A DNA stretch of 34,416 nt. It comes from Candidatus Finniella inopinata. Lineage in GTDB: Bacteria > Pseudomonadota > Alphaproteobacteria > Paracaedibacterales > CAITNM01. Location: positions 1-34,416 of the forward strand of contig CALPGA020000011.1 of assembly GCA_943322985.2 (NCBI GenBank), in the 5' to 3' direction. Shown here in pieces: positions 1-7,140 of this stretch; within the stretch, counting starts at the first letter, position 1; each line of letters starts with the position of its first letter. A program made the position numbers and the translations under genes. The notes under the pieces were generated by a model. The model worked only from the letters and a program-made list of their open reading frames with translations. It was not told the DNA's origin and did not search any database.

Positions 1-75
1 AGCACAAAGGCTAGAAGATAACGCCAACCCCATAGCCAGAGATACGCAATATTTAAATATAGTATTTTTTTTCAT
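1..75 (-). CDS. N-terminus of an exported protein (partial, runs off the window)
   Basis: Only the first 25 codons are present. Reading on the minus strand from the ATG at 75-73 gives MKKNTIFKYCVSLAMGLALS followed by SSLCA, a clear Sec signal peptide with a basic start, a hydrophobic core and an Ala-type cleavage region. An AAGGAAA ribosome site lies about 5-10 bases upstream. The DNA just upstream (76-160) closely resembles the leader of the exported repeat protein that starts at 4969, including a shared GAGTACAG box followed by a G-run and TATTAAAAT. I infer that this is another member of, or a gene co-regulated with, the beta-helix-like exported family of this window. The mature protein cannot be seen. 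Confidence 0.7.
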   Translation of the reverse strand, partial: MKKNTIFKYCVSLAMGLALSSSLCA

Positions 76-240
76 GAGTATTTCCTTGTTCTAAAAAATG
101 TGAATAACAATTGTTAGAGTACAGGGGGGGTATTAAAATTTAGTTAAATGTTTATTAAATAATGGTTAATTATAATAATATTATTTATAGTTAATTTTAA
201 TTATTTTTTATTTAAAAAATAGATATTATTCACAGGATCC
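76..240 (-). promoter_or_regulatory. AT-rich leader shared with the gene at 4969
   Basis: This non-coding stretch aligns by eye with 4970-5110. Shared blocks in plus-strand orientation are CTAAAAAATGT, AACAATTGTTAGAGTACAG, a run of G, TATTAAAAT and AT-rich sequence ending in GATATTAT before a GGATCC-type repeat. Conserved order and spacing relative to the two start codons suggest a common promoter and 5' untranslated region. I cannot place the -10 and -35 boxes with certainty because the region is almost entirely A and T. Confidence 0.5.
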
Positions 241-380
241 CGACCATTCGCTTTCTTGAGAATAAACCCTCTCCTCTCTCCGTCATTATGAGGAGCGAAG
301 CGACGTGATAATCCAGTGTAATAAATCGATTTGTCGTCATCCTGAACCCTTTAGGGCGTCGGGATCCAGATGAGTAATTT
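231..380. repeat. Dispersed palindromic repeats (GGATCC-type), two units
   Basis: Two short repeat units lie in tandem. One contains TATGAGGAGCGAAGCGACGT followed by GATAATCCAGTG and matches a copy at 18726-18760. The other contains GTCATCCTGAACCCTTTAGG followed by GCGTCGGGATCCAGATGAGTAA and matches 19094-19140 and, inverted, 18673-18703. They are intergenic and resemble the small interspersed palindromes common in AT-rich alphaproteobacteria. From 381 to 516 I see no gene or clear signal. Confidence 0.7.
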
Positions 381-516
381 TAAGTTATTTCAGAGGTTTT
401 GGTAGATGGTATGGGGTATATAATCCGCGTGAAGCGACTACTGAATATGTGATGACAAAGTTGTGCGTCAGCCTTTTTCTTGAATTGGTTAGTTTACTCT
501 TTCTCTTTTTACTTTT

Positions 517-1113
517 TTAAGCAACTTTGTAACGGTGGGTAAGAGCGGTTGATAGGGTTCCATCATCTAAGTAATCTAGCTCTCCGCCCACCGGCACACC
601 GTGGGCAAGACTGGAAATATTTTCCACATAGGGGGAAATGCGCTCATGCACATAATGCATAGTGGTTTGCCCATCTAATGTTGCACTTAGGGCAAAAATT
701 GCCTCGTTAAACTGGGTAGTTTGCACCCTTTCAATTAAGGGCTGTAGGTTCAATTGATCAGGACCTACACCCAACATGGCAGATAAATTTCCGCCCAACA
801 CAAAATACTGCCCACGATAGGTATTTGAACGTTCCATGGCCCACAAATCACTGACTGATTCAACAATGCATAACGTGTTCGGGTCACGTTTAGGGTCACG
901 GCACAAACTGCATGTGGTATGGCTATCAAGGTTGAAACATTTTTGGCAGGTTTGAATGGTTCTGTACGCATGAGAAATTGCTTCAATAAGCGGTGCCATG
1001 TGCGATTCCTTTTTTTGCAAAAGGTGTAAGGCAGCACGACGACCTGACCTGGGGCCAAGACCGGGAAGTCGGCTTAAAAGCTGGATCAGCCGTTGAATTT
1101 CGTCGCTGTTCAT
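517..1113 (-). CDS. recR: Recombination mediator RecR
   Basis: RecR works with RecO (and RecF) to load RecA onto gapped single-stranded DNA in the RecFOR repair pathway in the cytoplasm. The 198-residue length is normal for the family. The N-terminal helix-hairpin-helix with PGLGPRSGRRAALHLL is at residues 17-32, the zinc site is formed by C56, C59, C68 and C71, and the Toprim domain starts with LCIVESVSDLWAMERS near residue 81 and continues to the C-terminal GGELDYLDDGTLSTAL. The gene is convergent with nothing and divergent from hemC, with 47 bases between the start codons. In many alphaproteobacteria recR follows dnaX and a YbaB/EbfC gene; here that partnership is not seen. Start ATG at 1113 has only a weak ribosome site but fits family length. 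Confidence 0.97.
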   Translation of the reverse strand: MNSDEIQRLIQLLSRLPGLGPRSGRRAALHLLQKKESHMAPLIEAISHAYRTIQTCQKCFNLDSHTTCSLCRDPKRDPNTLCIVESVSDLWAMERSNTYRGQYFVLGGNLSAMLGVGPDQLNLQPLIERVQTTQFNEAIFALSATLDGQTTMHYVHERISPYVENISSLAHGVPVGGELDYLDDGTLSTALTHRYKVA

Positions 1114-1160
1114 TGTAGAGTTCTGTGATGCATATCATAATTAAGTAGCATGGTTTTATA

Positions 1161-2078
1161 ATGCCGCCTAGAGCAATTCGTATAGGAACGCGCAAGTCTG
1201 CTTTGGCAATGGCTCAGGCAAAGCAAGTGGCAGATGCCATGAATATAAATGGCAATTATGAACTGGTGCCGATTGTTAGTTCTGGTGATAAAATAGATGG
1301 GCCATTGCGTGACCACGGGGGTAAATCGCTGTTCACGAAAGAGCTTGATTTAGCGCTGATTCAGGGTGATATTGATCTGGCAATTCATTCGATGAAAGAC
1401 GTGGAAACCCCATTGGCAGATGGGCTTGAAATTGCTGCGGTGCCTTTGCGTGCCGATCCAAGAGATGTACTTATTATTAACCCAAATGTGCAGTTAGATA
1501 ATTTGCAAAATACCATTACTATTGGCACGTCATCCCTACGCCGGGAACGTCAGCTAACTTTGCATTACCCCAATTTTTCTATTCTACCTTGCCGCGGTAA
1601 CATTCAAACGCGTTTGCAAAAATATGCGAATGGAGAATTCGATGGCATTATCTTGGCGTTGGCCGGCTTAATGCGCATGGGGCTATATTCTAATGGAAGC
1701 ATTAATGGCGTGACCGCTAACGTGCAGGTGTTAGATGCTGGTTTGTATATTCCAGCGCCGGGGCAGGGTGCACTTGCTATTATGAAACGTAGCAATGATC
1801 ACCGTTTTGATGAAGTGTTGCAGGCAATTAACCACCCAGATAGTTTGTTGGCTATTCAAGTTGAGCGCCAAATAATTGATGCCCTAAACCTTACCTGTAA
1901 TGCCCCGGTTGGGGTGTATGTGCTGATTGAAGGAAAATTTTTCTCAGTAAACTTTATGTTGTTTGATAATGAGCAAACGATAAAGAAAAAAATATCTGGA
2001 TTATTGAATCAGCGATCGAAGCTAATCCGAGAATTCATTGAGGAAGTGAAATCGCTTATGAGTCCACGCCCTGTTTGA
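1161..2078 (+). CDS. hemC: Porphobilinogen deaminase (hydroxymethylbilane synthase)
   Basis: Joins four porphobilinogen molecules into hydroxymethylbilane, the third common step of haem synthesis, in the cytoplasm. The 305-residue protein has the family landmarks in order: IRIGTRKSALAMAQA at 6-20, LFTKELDLALIQGDIDLAIH at 57-76 followed by SMKD with the catalytic Asp80, GTSSLRRERQL at 122-132, RGNIQTRLQK at 145-154 and APGQGALAI at 199-207. Cys246, within LTCNAPVG, is the expected attachment site of the dipyrromethane cofactor; the usual GGC before it is LTC here, but the Cys is kept. The gene stands alone and is divergent from recR. HemF, a later enzyme of the same pathway, is about 4 kb away on the other strand, so the window supports aerobic haem synthesis. 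Confidence 0.97.
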   Translation: MPPRAIRIGTRKSALAMAQAKQVADAMNINGNYELVPIVSSGDKIDGPLRDHGGKSLFTKELDLALIQGDIDLAIHSMKDVETPLADGLEIAAVPLRADPRDVLIINPNVQLDNLQNTITIGTSSLRRERQLTLHYPNFSILPCRGNIQTRLQKYANGEFDGIILALAGLMRMGLYSNGSINGVTANVQVLDAGLYIPAPGQGALAIMKRSNDHRFDEVLQAINHPDSLLAIQVERQIIDALNLTCNAPVGVYVLIEGKFFSVNFMLFDNEQTIKKKISGLLNQRSKLIREFIEEVKSLMSPRPV

Positions 2079-2184
2079 ATTGCTGGTAGGTGTTTCATTT
2101 GATTCTAAATTTTTTAATTTAATTATTTTGTGCTTTTGTTTAGCTGCTCAGCAATGCTTAGCCAGTATTATGCACAATTAAAAC

Positions 2185-2213
2185 TTGAAATGCACAATTA
2201 AAAAACTTATATT
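2185..2213 (+). promoter_or_regulatory. Predicted sigma-70 promoter for the exported protein at 2250
   Basis: TTGAAA at 2185-2190 and TATATT at 2208-2213 are separated by 17 bases, followed by about 36 bases to the ATG. A 10-base direct repeat (TGCACAATTA) occurs at 2171-2180 and again inside the spacer at 2191-2200, which could be an operator. This is read from sequence only. Confidence 0.55.
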
Positions 2214-2249
2214 ATTGTATTCAAGCTAAAAAATGGAATTTATATATAT

Positions 2250-3287
2250 ATGAAAACAGTATTGTTAATAATTTTTTGCTTCACGATGAATCAAGTAAAT
2301 TTAAAAGCAGCAGGGGGCTTTTCAGCTGATGCTCAACAAATATTTGACGCACATGAAAAGCAAATGCTACCAATGCTCGTTAAATCTTTGCGTACGAAGG
2401 ATAAAACTTTTTCAGAATTGTGTCAGTTTTTTGCTGGTGCAAGACGAGCGATAGCAACAAAGGCAGGTTCAGAAGAAGCTGATTTGTTTGGCAAGCCAAG
2501 AAAATCAGAACCTAAATTAGAAGTAACTGATCTGCGTCCAACTACTGATAAAGCATTATATGAGATCTATCAAAAGGATTTTGTAGGTTATTTATCTACG
2601 GGAGCGACAGAGCATTCTTGCGATTATGGAAAAAGCGTCTTTTCAAAACAACATGTAAGTTACTATTCCAATTCAGGTGAAACAACATTTAAAGCTGGGT
2701 TAAGTGCTCGAGACATACGGGACGTAACATGTCTTTGTGGACACGTAACGAAACTGTACGAGCGCAGTAGTCCACTATGTTACAAATACGGAAATTTGTG
2801 CAATGACAAAAAACTTGGTCAGATTACGATTAGAAATTATGTGACGTGCGATGGAGCAGATATTGAAGCAACTTCAGTTCGTGGATTAGTTGAAATGCGC
2901 TCTTTAGAAGACACTTCAGCAGAAATCATCGGCAAACTAAATGATAGTGTATATATGCTAGCTCATACACCGAGTGAAAATATCGATAAGCTATTAAGGG
3001 AGGCTGAAAAGCATTGGGAGAAGGCAAAAGAGTGTGTTGTTGAAAGGGATCGTTCTTTATTCAAATCACATATTGCTTCAATGTACTGGTATTTTTCACA
3101 AGCAATGCCTTACATTCGAGGAAGCGAAGCAATTGCAAAATGGTTGGTTGAACTTTCAGTGCAGTGTCAAGGACATACTATTGTATATCCACCAGACTAC
3201 GTGTACCGCATGCCATTTGGTATTAAGCTAGATGAATTTAGAAACTATTTTGAGCATAATGTAGATCTACTTCTCTCAGTAGACTAA
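2250..3287 (+). CDS. Exported protein of unknown function, possible effector
   Basis: A 345-residue protein whose first 20 residues (MKTVLLIIFCFTMNQVNLKA) form a Sec-type signal peptide, so it is probably exported. It carries many cysteines between residues 120 and 210 (including CLCGH and the stretch CYKYGNLCNDKK), which could form disulfides outside the cytoplasm. The C-terminal third is helical and contains an H-x-x-x-M-Y-W-Y-F-S-Q-A-M-P-Y-I-R-G-S-E-A-I pattern near residues 270-292. From memory, an RGS-A-I motif after a PF/PY pair recurs in some secreted proteins and effectors of plant- and animal-associated bacteria, but I cannot assign a family. It has its own promoter and terminator, so it is a single-gene unit. 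Function unknown. Confidence 0.75.
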   Translation: MKTVLLIIFCFTMNQVNLKAAGGFSADAQQIFDAHEKQMLPMLVKSLRTKDKTFSELCQFFAGARRAIATKAGSEEADLFGKPRKSEPKLEVTDLRPTTDKALYEIYQKDFVGYLSTGATEHSCDYGKSVFSKQHVSYYSNSGETTFKAGLSARDIRDVTCLCGHVTKLYERSSPLCYKYGNLCNDKKLGQITIRNYVTCDGADIEATSVRGLVEMRSLEDTSAEIIGKLNDSVYMLAHTPSENIDKLLREAEKHWEKAKECVVERDRSLFKSHIASMYWYFSQAMPYIRGSEAIAKWLVELSVQCQGHTIVYPPDYVYRMPFGIKLDEFRNYFEHNVDLLLSVD

Positions 3288-3293
3288 AAAATT

Positions 3294-3336
3294 GGGGATG
3301 ACATTCTAGCCTTTGTCATGCCCTTCTAATTTTTTC
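3294..3336 (+). terminator. Rho-independent terminator after the 2250 gene
   Basis: GGGGATGACA at 3294-3303 pairs with TGTCATGCCC at 3314-3323 with one mismatch, followed by TTCTAATTTTTTC. It starts 7 bases after the stop codon at 3285-3287. Confidence 0.7.
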
Positions 3337-3355
3337 TTACTGGTAGAAATAACAT

Positions 3356-3466
3356 AGAAAGAAATCCTTGATCAAGGGCCGATAGAGCAAACAGTACATG
3401 GGTCGTTGAATAATCGTGATGAGTTGGTAAATGGGGTGGTTAAAGAGCTTTTAAACCCAATAAGTT
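3356..3466 (+). pseudogene. Possible gene remnant (about 36 codons, no start)
   Basis: An open frame without a start codon reads KEILDQGPIEQTVHGSLNNR and then DELVNGVVKELLNPIS before a stop at 3464-3466. Its amino-acid composition looks like real protein, but it has no start codon or ribosome site and begins right after an in-frame stop. It may be the tail of a lost gene. Alternatively it is chance open frame; the evidence is weak. Confidence 0.25.
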
Positions 3467-3487
3467 AGAGCTCATTTTTCTACGCTT

Positions 3488-3757
3488 TTATCTATCGCTT
3501 GAATTACTAAGTTTTTCAGGGTCAAAACCCTGCAGGCAAGCAAGATATGTAGTCACTAAGTCTTTTTGCTTATCATCTTTAACAAACTCACACTTAAAGT
3601 AGTGAGGAGGCTTTGTATCTGTTGTGGTTATAATAACCCTTTGTGCTGCACGTGTTTTATCCTCTGGTTTTATCTCTAACTCATTTGTGCTTGCTGTAGC
3701 ATGCTCTAATGTAATAAACACAACTGTACCTGAAAATAAAATATTTTTTATATTCAT
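3488..3757 (-). CDS. Small exported protein, unknown
   Basis: An 89-residue protein starting MNIKNILFSGTVVFITLEHA followed by TAST, a plausible signal peptide with cleavage near residues 22-23. The mature part of about 65 residues is rich in Lys, Asp and Thr and has two cysteines (C56 and C74), which could form one disulfide. The gene starts with ATG at 3757 and lies in its own AT-rich space between two plus/minus neighbours. I do not recognise a family. The signal peptide and clean reading frame support a real gene. Confidence 0.6.
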   Translation of the reverse strand: MNIKNILFSGTVVFITLEHATASTNELEIKPEDKTRAAQRVIITTTDTKPPHYFKCEFVKDDKQKDLVTTYLACLQGFDPEKLSNSSDR

Positions 3758-3858
3758 ATAATTTTCCTAAATTACATTGTATTATATGGTTAAATATAAT
3801 ATATGAATAATTATTTAAAAATCAATAGATGGCATAAATTAAGCGGTTCAGAAAGCTT

Positions 3859-3887
3859 GGGCCTGCACAAAAACCATGTGCAAGCCC
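3859..3887 (-). terminator. Strong hairpin downstream of the exported repeat protein
   Basis: GGGCCTGCACA at 3859-3869 pairs with TGTGCAAGCCC at 3877-3887 (one G-T style mismatch) around a short loop. It lies 30-58 bases after the stop codon of the minus-strand gene ending at 3917. There is no long T-run on the minus strand, so it may be an RNA-stabilising hairpin rather than a classical terminator. Confidence 0.5.
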
Positions 3888-3916
3888 AGGATAGTAAGTC
3901 GTGTTTACTAGTGAAA

Positions 3917-4969
3917 TTAACTAGATGTACCAACAGTTATGTCGCGTGCCCAAGTTGAGCCCGCACCTAGTGCTAGTTTGGAACCTGATTGAAACAAGAG
4001 CCCCCCAGAAAACTGATCAGAACCGGATGTAACGCTGTAAGGAACAAAACTGCTAATGGACTTATAATAAGTATTTTCTCCACCCGACCAGTCATGATAC
4101 GCCATTACTATTCCTGCATAAACAGGTGATAAAGTTGACGCGTCGTTTGTTCGCCAATTTGGGTGTCCTGCACCTCCAAGTCCTGCATATGATATAAAAT
4201 TAGTGGGCCAGGCTAATGCTGTGCTTCCACTCATGTAATAGCCTGTTGTTGCATTGAAGGTGTATGTAAGTGATGAATTTTGATGTGGCACAGTTGCACT
4301 TGCATCAACTAGCATCTCAGCCCCAGAAGCAACTGTTACTGCTCCACCAACTGAACCAGCAGCGAGACCTGCACCTAATTCCATTACAGCACTGCTAGCA
4401 ACAGCAATTGGTGCAACAGGTGCTTTGCCACTTTGTACATACAATGTACCAGCATCTACATGTATTCCCGCCAAAGCTGCAGAAGCACTTAAATCAGATG
4501 CCACTTTCATAACACCAGGCCCAGTTTTGTGCACTAGACCTGTTCCTGTAGGTGCAGCACTTAGTGTTGCTACATTTGACCCGTCAACCTGAACTGTACC
4601 TGCTGTTGAAAAAGCAAACGCGCCCGTATTCATAGAACCTGCTATTTCTAAGGTTGCAGTATTAGCAGCAGCTGTTACAGGGTCGGTACCAGATGCAGCA
4701 AAGGTTACCGCGGATGATGCTCCATTTAAGTTGCTAGCAGCACTCACTGATACAAGACCGCCATGAATACCTAAAGCACCAATAGCATTAGTACCACTAA
4801 GGGCAAGCGAACCTGCATTAGTTTTGTTTAAAGTTCCAACTGAAATAGCACCGCTATGGCTTGCACTATCGGTGCCTTCAACGTCTATAGTCATGGAAGT
4901 GGAAAAAGCAGGGGTACACAGAGCCACTACCGTCAGTAGTGCTGCAGTTAATTTATGTATTCCTTTCAT
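3917..4969 (-). CDS. Exported beta-helix-like repeat protein (family member 1)
   Basis: A 350-residue exported protein. Residues 1-24 are a signal peptide ending in CTPAFSTS. Residues 25-230 are Gly/Ala/Ser/Thr-rich imperfect repeats of the kind seen in autotransporter passengers and filamentous haemagglutinins, with phrases such as GTVQVDGSNVATLSAAPTGT and VHKTGPGVMKV that recur almost unchanged in the proteins at 16047 and 16822. Residues 235-320 are different, rich in aromatic residues (GYYMSGSTALAWPTNFISY, AYHDWSGGENTYYKS). The C-terminus LGAGSTWARDITV resembles the ends of the other two family members. No C-terminal beta-barrel is present, so it is not a complete autotransporter. A good ribosome site (AGAGGAA) precedes the ATG. 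Likely a surface or secreted structural/adhesive protein; function is inferred. Confidence 0.75.
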   Translation of the reverse strand: MKGIHKLTAALLTVVALCTPAFSTSMTIDVEGTDSASHSGAISVGTLNKTNAGSLALSGTNAIGALGIHGGLVSVSAASNLNGASSAVTFAASGTDPVTAAANTATLEIAGSMNTGAFAFSTAGTVQVDGSNVATLSAAPTGTGLVHKTGPGVMKVASDLSASAALAGIHVDAGTLYVQSGKAPVAPIAVASSAVMELGAGLAAGSVGGAVTVASGAEMLVDASATVPHQNSSLTYTFNATTGYYMSGSTALAWPTNFISYAGLGGAGHPNWRTNDASTLSPVYAGIVMAYHDWSGGENTYYKSISSFVPYSVTSGSDQFSGGLLFQSGSKLALGAGSTWARDITVGTSS

Positions 4970-5100
4970 GAATTATTCCTCTGTACTAAAAAATGTTTTT
5001 AACAATTTTTAGAGTACAGTGTGGGTATTAAAATATAATTAAATATTTACTAAATAAATATTAATTATTTAATTGTTTTTATTTAAATATCGATATTATC
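4970..5100 (-). promoter_or_regulatory. Leader with hairpin before family member 1
   Basis: This region matches 76-240 in sequence blocks and order. On the minus strand CTGTACTCTAAAAA (5019-5006) can pair with TTTTTTAGTACAG (4993-4981), giving a hairpin that ends immediately before the AGAGGAA ribosome site. Such a placement could influence translation or RNA stability. The AT-rich stretch upstream (5020-5100) presumably holds the promoter. Confidence 0.5.
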
Positions 5101-5300
5101 CTGTGGACCCCTATGTCTTCTGAAGAGGGCTCTGGACGACGCTCTCACCCACAAATTTTTCTATGGATTGATCGGAGATCCATTGACAGTAAACATTATT
5201 GATACCCGCGTTCGCGAAGATGACTTGGATGACTCTCTCACCCACAGTTTTCCTACGACTCGATTGGAGGATCCAGTTCTATAAATTCTTTGTCATCCTC
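5095..5300. repeat. Degenerate GGATCC-type dispersed repeats
   Basis: Non-coding DNA with two diverged units: one from about 5100 to 5190 (GGACCCC ... GATCGGAGATCCATTG) and one from about 5200 to 5280 (CGCGTTCGCGAAGATGACTT ... GGAGGATCCAG). They share GATGACTTGGATGACTCTCT-like and CTCTCACCCACA phrases with each other and with repeats elsewhere in the window. I see no gene in 4970-5322. Confidence 0.5.
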
Positions 5301-5322
5301 TGGCTTGATTGGGGACATGCAG

Positions 5323-5763
5323 TTATGGAAGATAAATAACCAACAAAGGTAGTGCGCATAGGTGCTCAGCTAATTTATCTGCAACTGCTTGAGTGATTAG
5401 CACCTGTCTTCCTAATGGAAGATGAGTATAAAGGTGTTCTGGTGTTAGTTTCAGTAAATAATTTGGAACAACCATCATCGCTCCTGGGGTGCCTCTTTGC
5501 TTAAGTTGAAAATACATATCTGCAAATATTAACTTTTCGCTAATAGGTACATCCCTACTTAATACGTTAGCTGCTTGAAAAGCTGCTGGAACAGGTATTT
5601 CATTAAGCATAAATTGAGCGAACTTTGGATCTCGCAGTTGCTCATTTTTAAGGGCATGTGTGATCTCGCTAAGTGGATCACCAATTCTCTCTTCTTCCCT
5701 TGCTGCATTTACCAGTGCAGTAAACAAAACCGCACTTAGAAACAATATTTTTGATAGCTTCAT
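5323..5763 (-). CDS. Exported protein, unknown
   Basis: A 146-residue protein with an N-terminal signal peptide MKLSKILFLSAVLFTALVNA and predicted cleavage after residue 20. The mature part is mostly helical by composition (EITHALKNEQLRDPKFAQFM, RQVLITQAVADKLAEHLCAL) and has a single Cys. No family recognised. It follows an AT-rich intergenic region and lies downstream of hemF on the same strand with 71 bases between, so it may be transcribed separately. The short C-terminal hydrophobic end (ALPLLVIYLP) is unusual and could mark a membrane contact or a truncated end. Confidence 0.6.
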   Translation of the reverse strand: MKLSKILFLSAVLFTALVNAAREEERIGDPLSEITHALKNEQLRDPKFAQFMLNEIPVPAAFQAANVLSRDVPISEKLIFADMYFQLKQRGTPGAMMVVPNYLLKLTPEHLYTHLPLGRQVLITQAVADKLAEHLCALPLLVIYLP

Positions 5764-5834
5764 TTAATTTTCTTTAAAGAATCACAATAACCTCAATATA
5801 CCTATTATTGTTTTAAATACAAGAAAAAATTGCT

Positions 5835-6695
5835 TTATGCAGCCCAGCTTGCGGTGGGTGGTAGAGACATTAAAATTGCTTCAGTATTGCCGCCGGTTTG
5901 CAGGCCAAATTTAGTGCCTCGGTCATGAATCAGGTTAAATTCAACATAGCGTCCGCGCTTGTGCTGTAATGTTTGCAGTTCAGCATCACCCCACGCTTGT
6001 GCCATGCGACGTCGCACAATTAGCGGATAGGTTTCAAGAAAAGTCTGTCCCACACTGTTGTTGAATGCACGATCAGCTTCAAAATTATTGGTATTGTGGT
6101 AATCGTAGAAAATGCCGCCAATGCCGCGCGCTTCTTTGCGATGGGACAGGTAAAAATAGTCATCACACCAAGTTTTGAATTTATCATAATAGCTTGAATC
6201 ATGCCCATCGCAGCATTCTTTAAATGCCTGGTGAAAAGTTTGTGTGTCTTCTTCAAAAGGAATACAGGGCGTTAAATCAGCCCCGCCGCCAAACCATGAC
6301 TTTGTGGTGATAATATGGCGTGTGTTCATGTGCACAATTGGTACATAAGGATTACGCGGATGAATTACTAAGGAAATGCCACAGGCCCAAAACCGTGGGT
6401 CTTCACTAGCACCTGGAATTTGAGCCGCAAATTCTTTTGCAAACTCTCCCCACACACATGAAACATTTACTCCAGCTTTTTCAAACACGCGGCCTTTTTG
6501 CAAAATGTCCATGCGTCCACCGCCTGATTGTGCAAAATCCCACGGTCTTTTTTCAAACTGTTGTGGTTCCCATGCATTGTAAATATCAAGCGCTAGCGAT
6601 TCTTGTTCAATAGCTTCTAACGATTGGCAAATTCTGTTTTGTAAATCTAAATACCAGGTGTGTAAGTTTTCAGCGTAAGGGGGAGGAATGGTCAT
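5835..6695 (-). CDS. hemF: Oxygen-dependent coproporphyrinogen III oxidase
   Basis: Converts coproporphyrinogen III to protoporphyrinogen IX using oxygen, two decarboxylations late in haem synthesis, in the cytoplasm. The 286 residues carry the family blocks: SGGGRMDILQKGRVFEKAGV at 57-76 followed by NVSCVWGEF, GISLVIHPRNPYVPIVHMNT at 106-125 with H122, WFGGGADLTP at 134-143, YLSHRKEARGIGGIFYD near 175-195 and GRYVEFNLIHDRGTKFGLQT near the C-terminus. The start overlaps the end of trmL by 26 bases, so the two are translationally coupled. Use of the aerobic enzyme suggests the organism has oxygen available. Confidence 0.97.
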   Translation of the reverse strand: MTIPPPYAENLHTWYLDLQNRICQSLEAIEQESLALDIYNAWEPQQFEKRPWDFAQSGGGRMDILQKGRVFEKAGVNVSCVWGEFAKEFAAQIPGASEDPRFWACGISLVIHPRNPYVPIVHMNTRHIITTKSWFGGGADLTPCIPFEEDTQTFHQAFKECCDGHDSSYYDKFKTWCDDYFYLSHRKEARGIGGIFYDYHNTNNFEADRAFNNSVGQTFLETYPLIVRRRMAQAWGDAELQTLQHKRGRYVEFNLIHDRGTKFGLQTGGNTEAILMSLPPTASWAA

Positions 6696-7134
6696 GGTTC
6701 AACTGACGTAAACTTTCTGCCAGCACCATAGCACCTGCAATGGCCATGTTCAAGGAGCGGCGATCGGGCAGCATAGGAATGCGCACCCGATTGGGAATTG
6801 ATTGATAAACATCTTCAGGAACGCCAGAACTTTCACGGCCAACCATTAATATATCATCTGGTTGAAAAGTGAAATCCCAATAGCTTTGTTCAGCTTTGGT
6901 ATCAAGCAATACAATGCGCTGGGTGGTGCGCAGGTTTTTATATACGTCCCAGCTTTCAAAACGTTCAACATTGGCCAAATCTGCATAGTCCATGCCTGCG
7001 CGTTTTAAGTGCTTATCGCTCCATACAAAACCGGTGGGTTCAATAATATCAATAGGCACGCCGACGCAGGCACCTAAGCGAATTAGGGTGCCCACATTTT
7101 GTGGAATTTCTGGTTGGTATAAACTTAAGCGCAT
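6670..7134 (-). CDS. trmL: tRNA (cytidine(34)-2'-O)-methyltransferase TrmL
   Basis: Methylates the 2'-O of the wobble base in certain leucine tRNAs using S-adenosylmethionine. A SPOUT-fold enzyme of 154 residues, the normal size. The N-terminal LYQPEIPQNVGTLIRLGACV at 5-24 and the knotted SAM-binding part with VGRESSGVPEDV at 98-109 and IPMLPDRRSLNMAIAGAMVL at 119-138 are diagnostic. The start codon lies 6 bases after the stop of the protease gene, and the end overlaps hemF by 26 bases, so protease-trmL-hemF is one minus-strand operon. TrmL-hemF adjacency is common in alphaproteobacteria. Confidence 0.95.
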   Translation of the reverse strand: MRLSLYQPEIPQNVGTLIRLGACVGVPIDIIEPTGFVWSDKHLKRAGMDYADLANVERFESWDVYKNLRTTQRIVLLDTKAEQSYWDFTFQPDDILMVGRESSGVPEDVYQSIPNRVRIPMLPDRRSLNMAIAGAMVLAESLRQLNHDHSSPLR

Positions 7135-7140
7135 AAAGTA

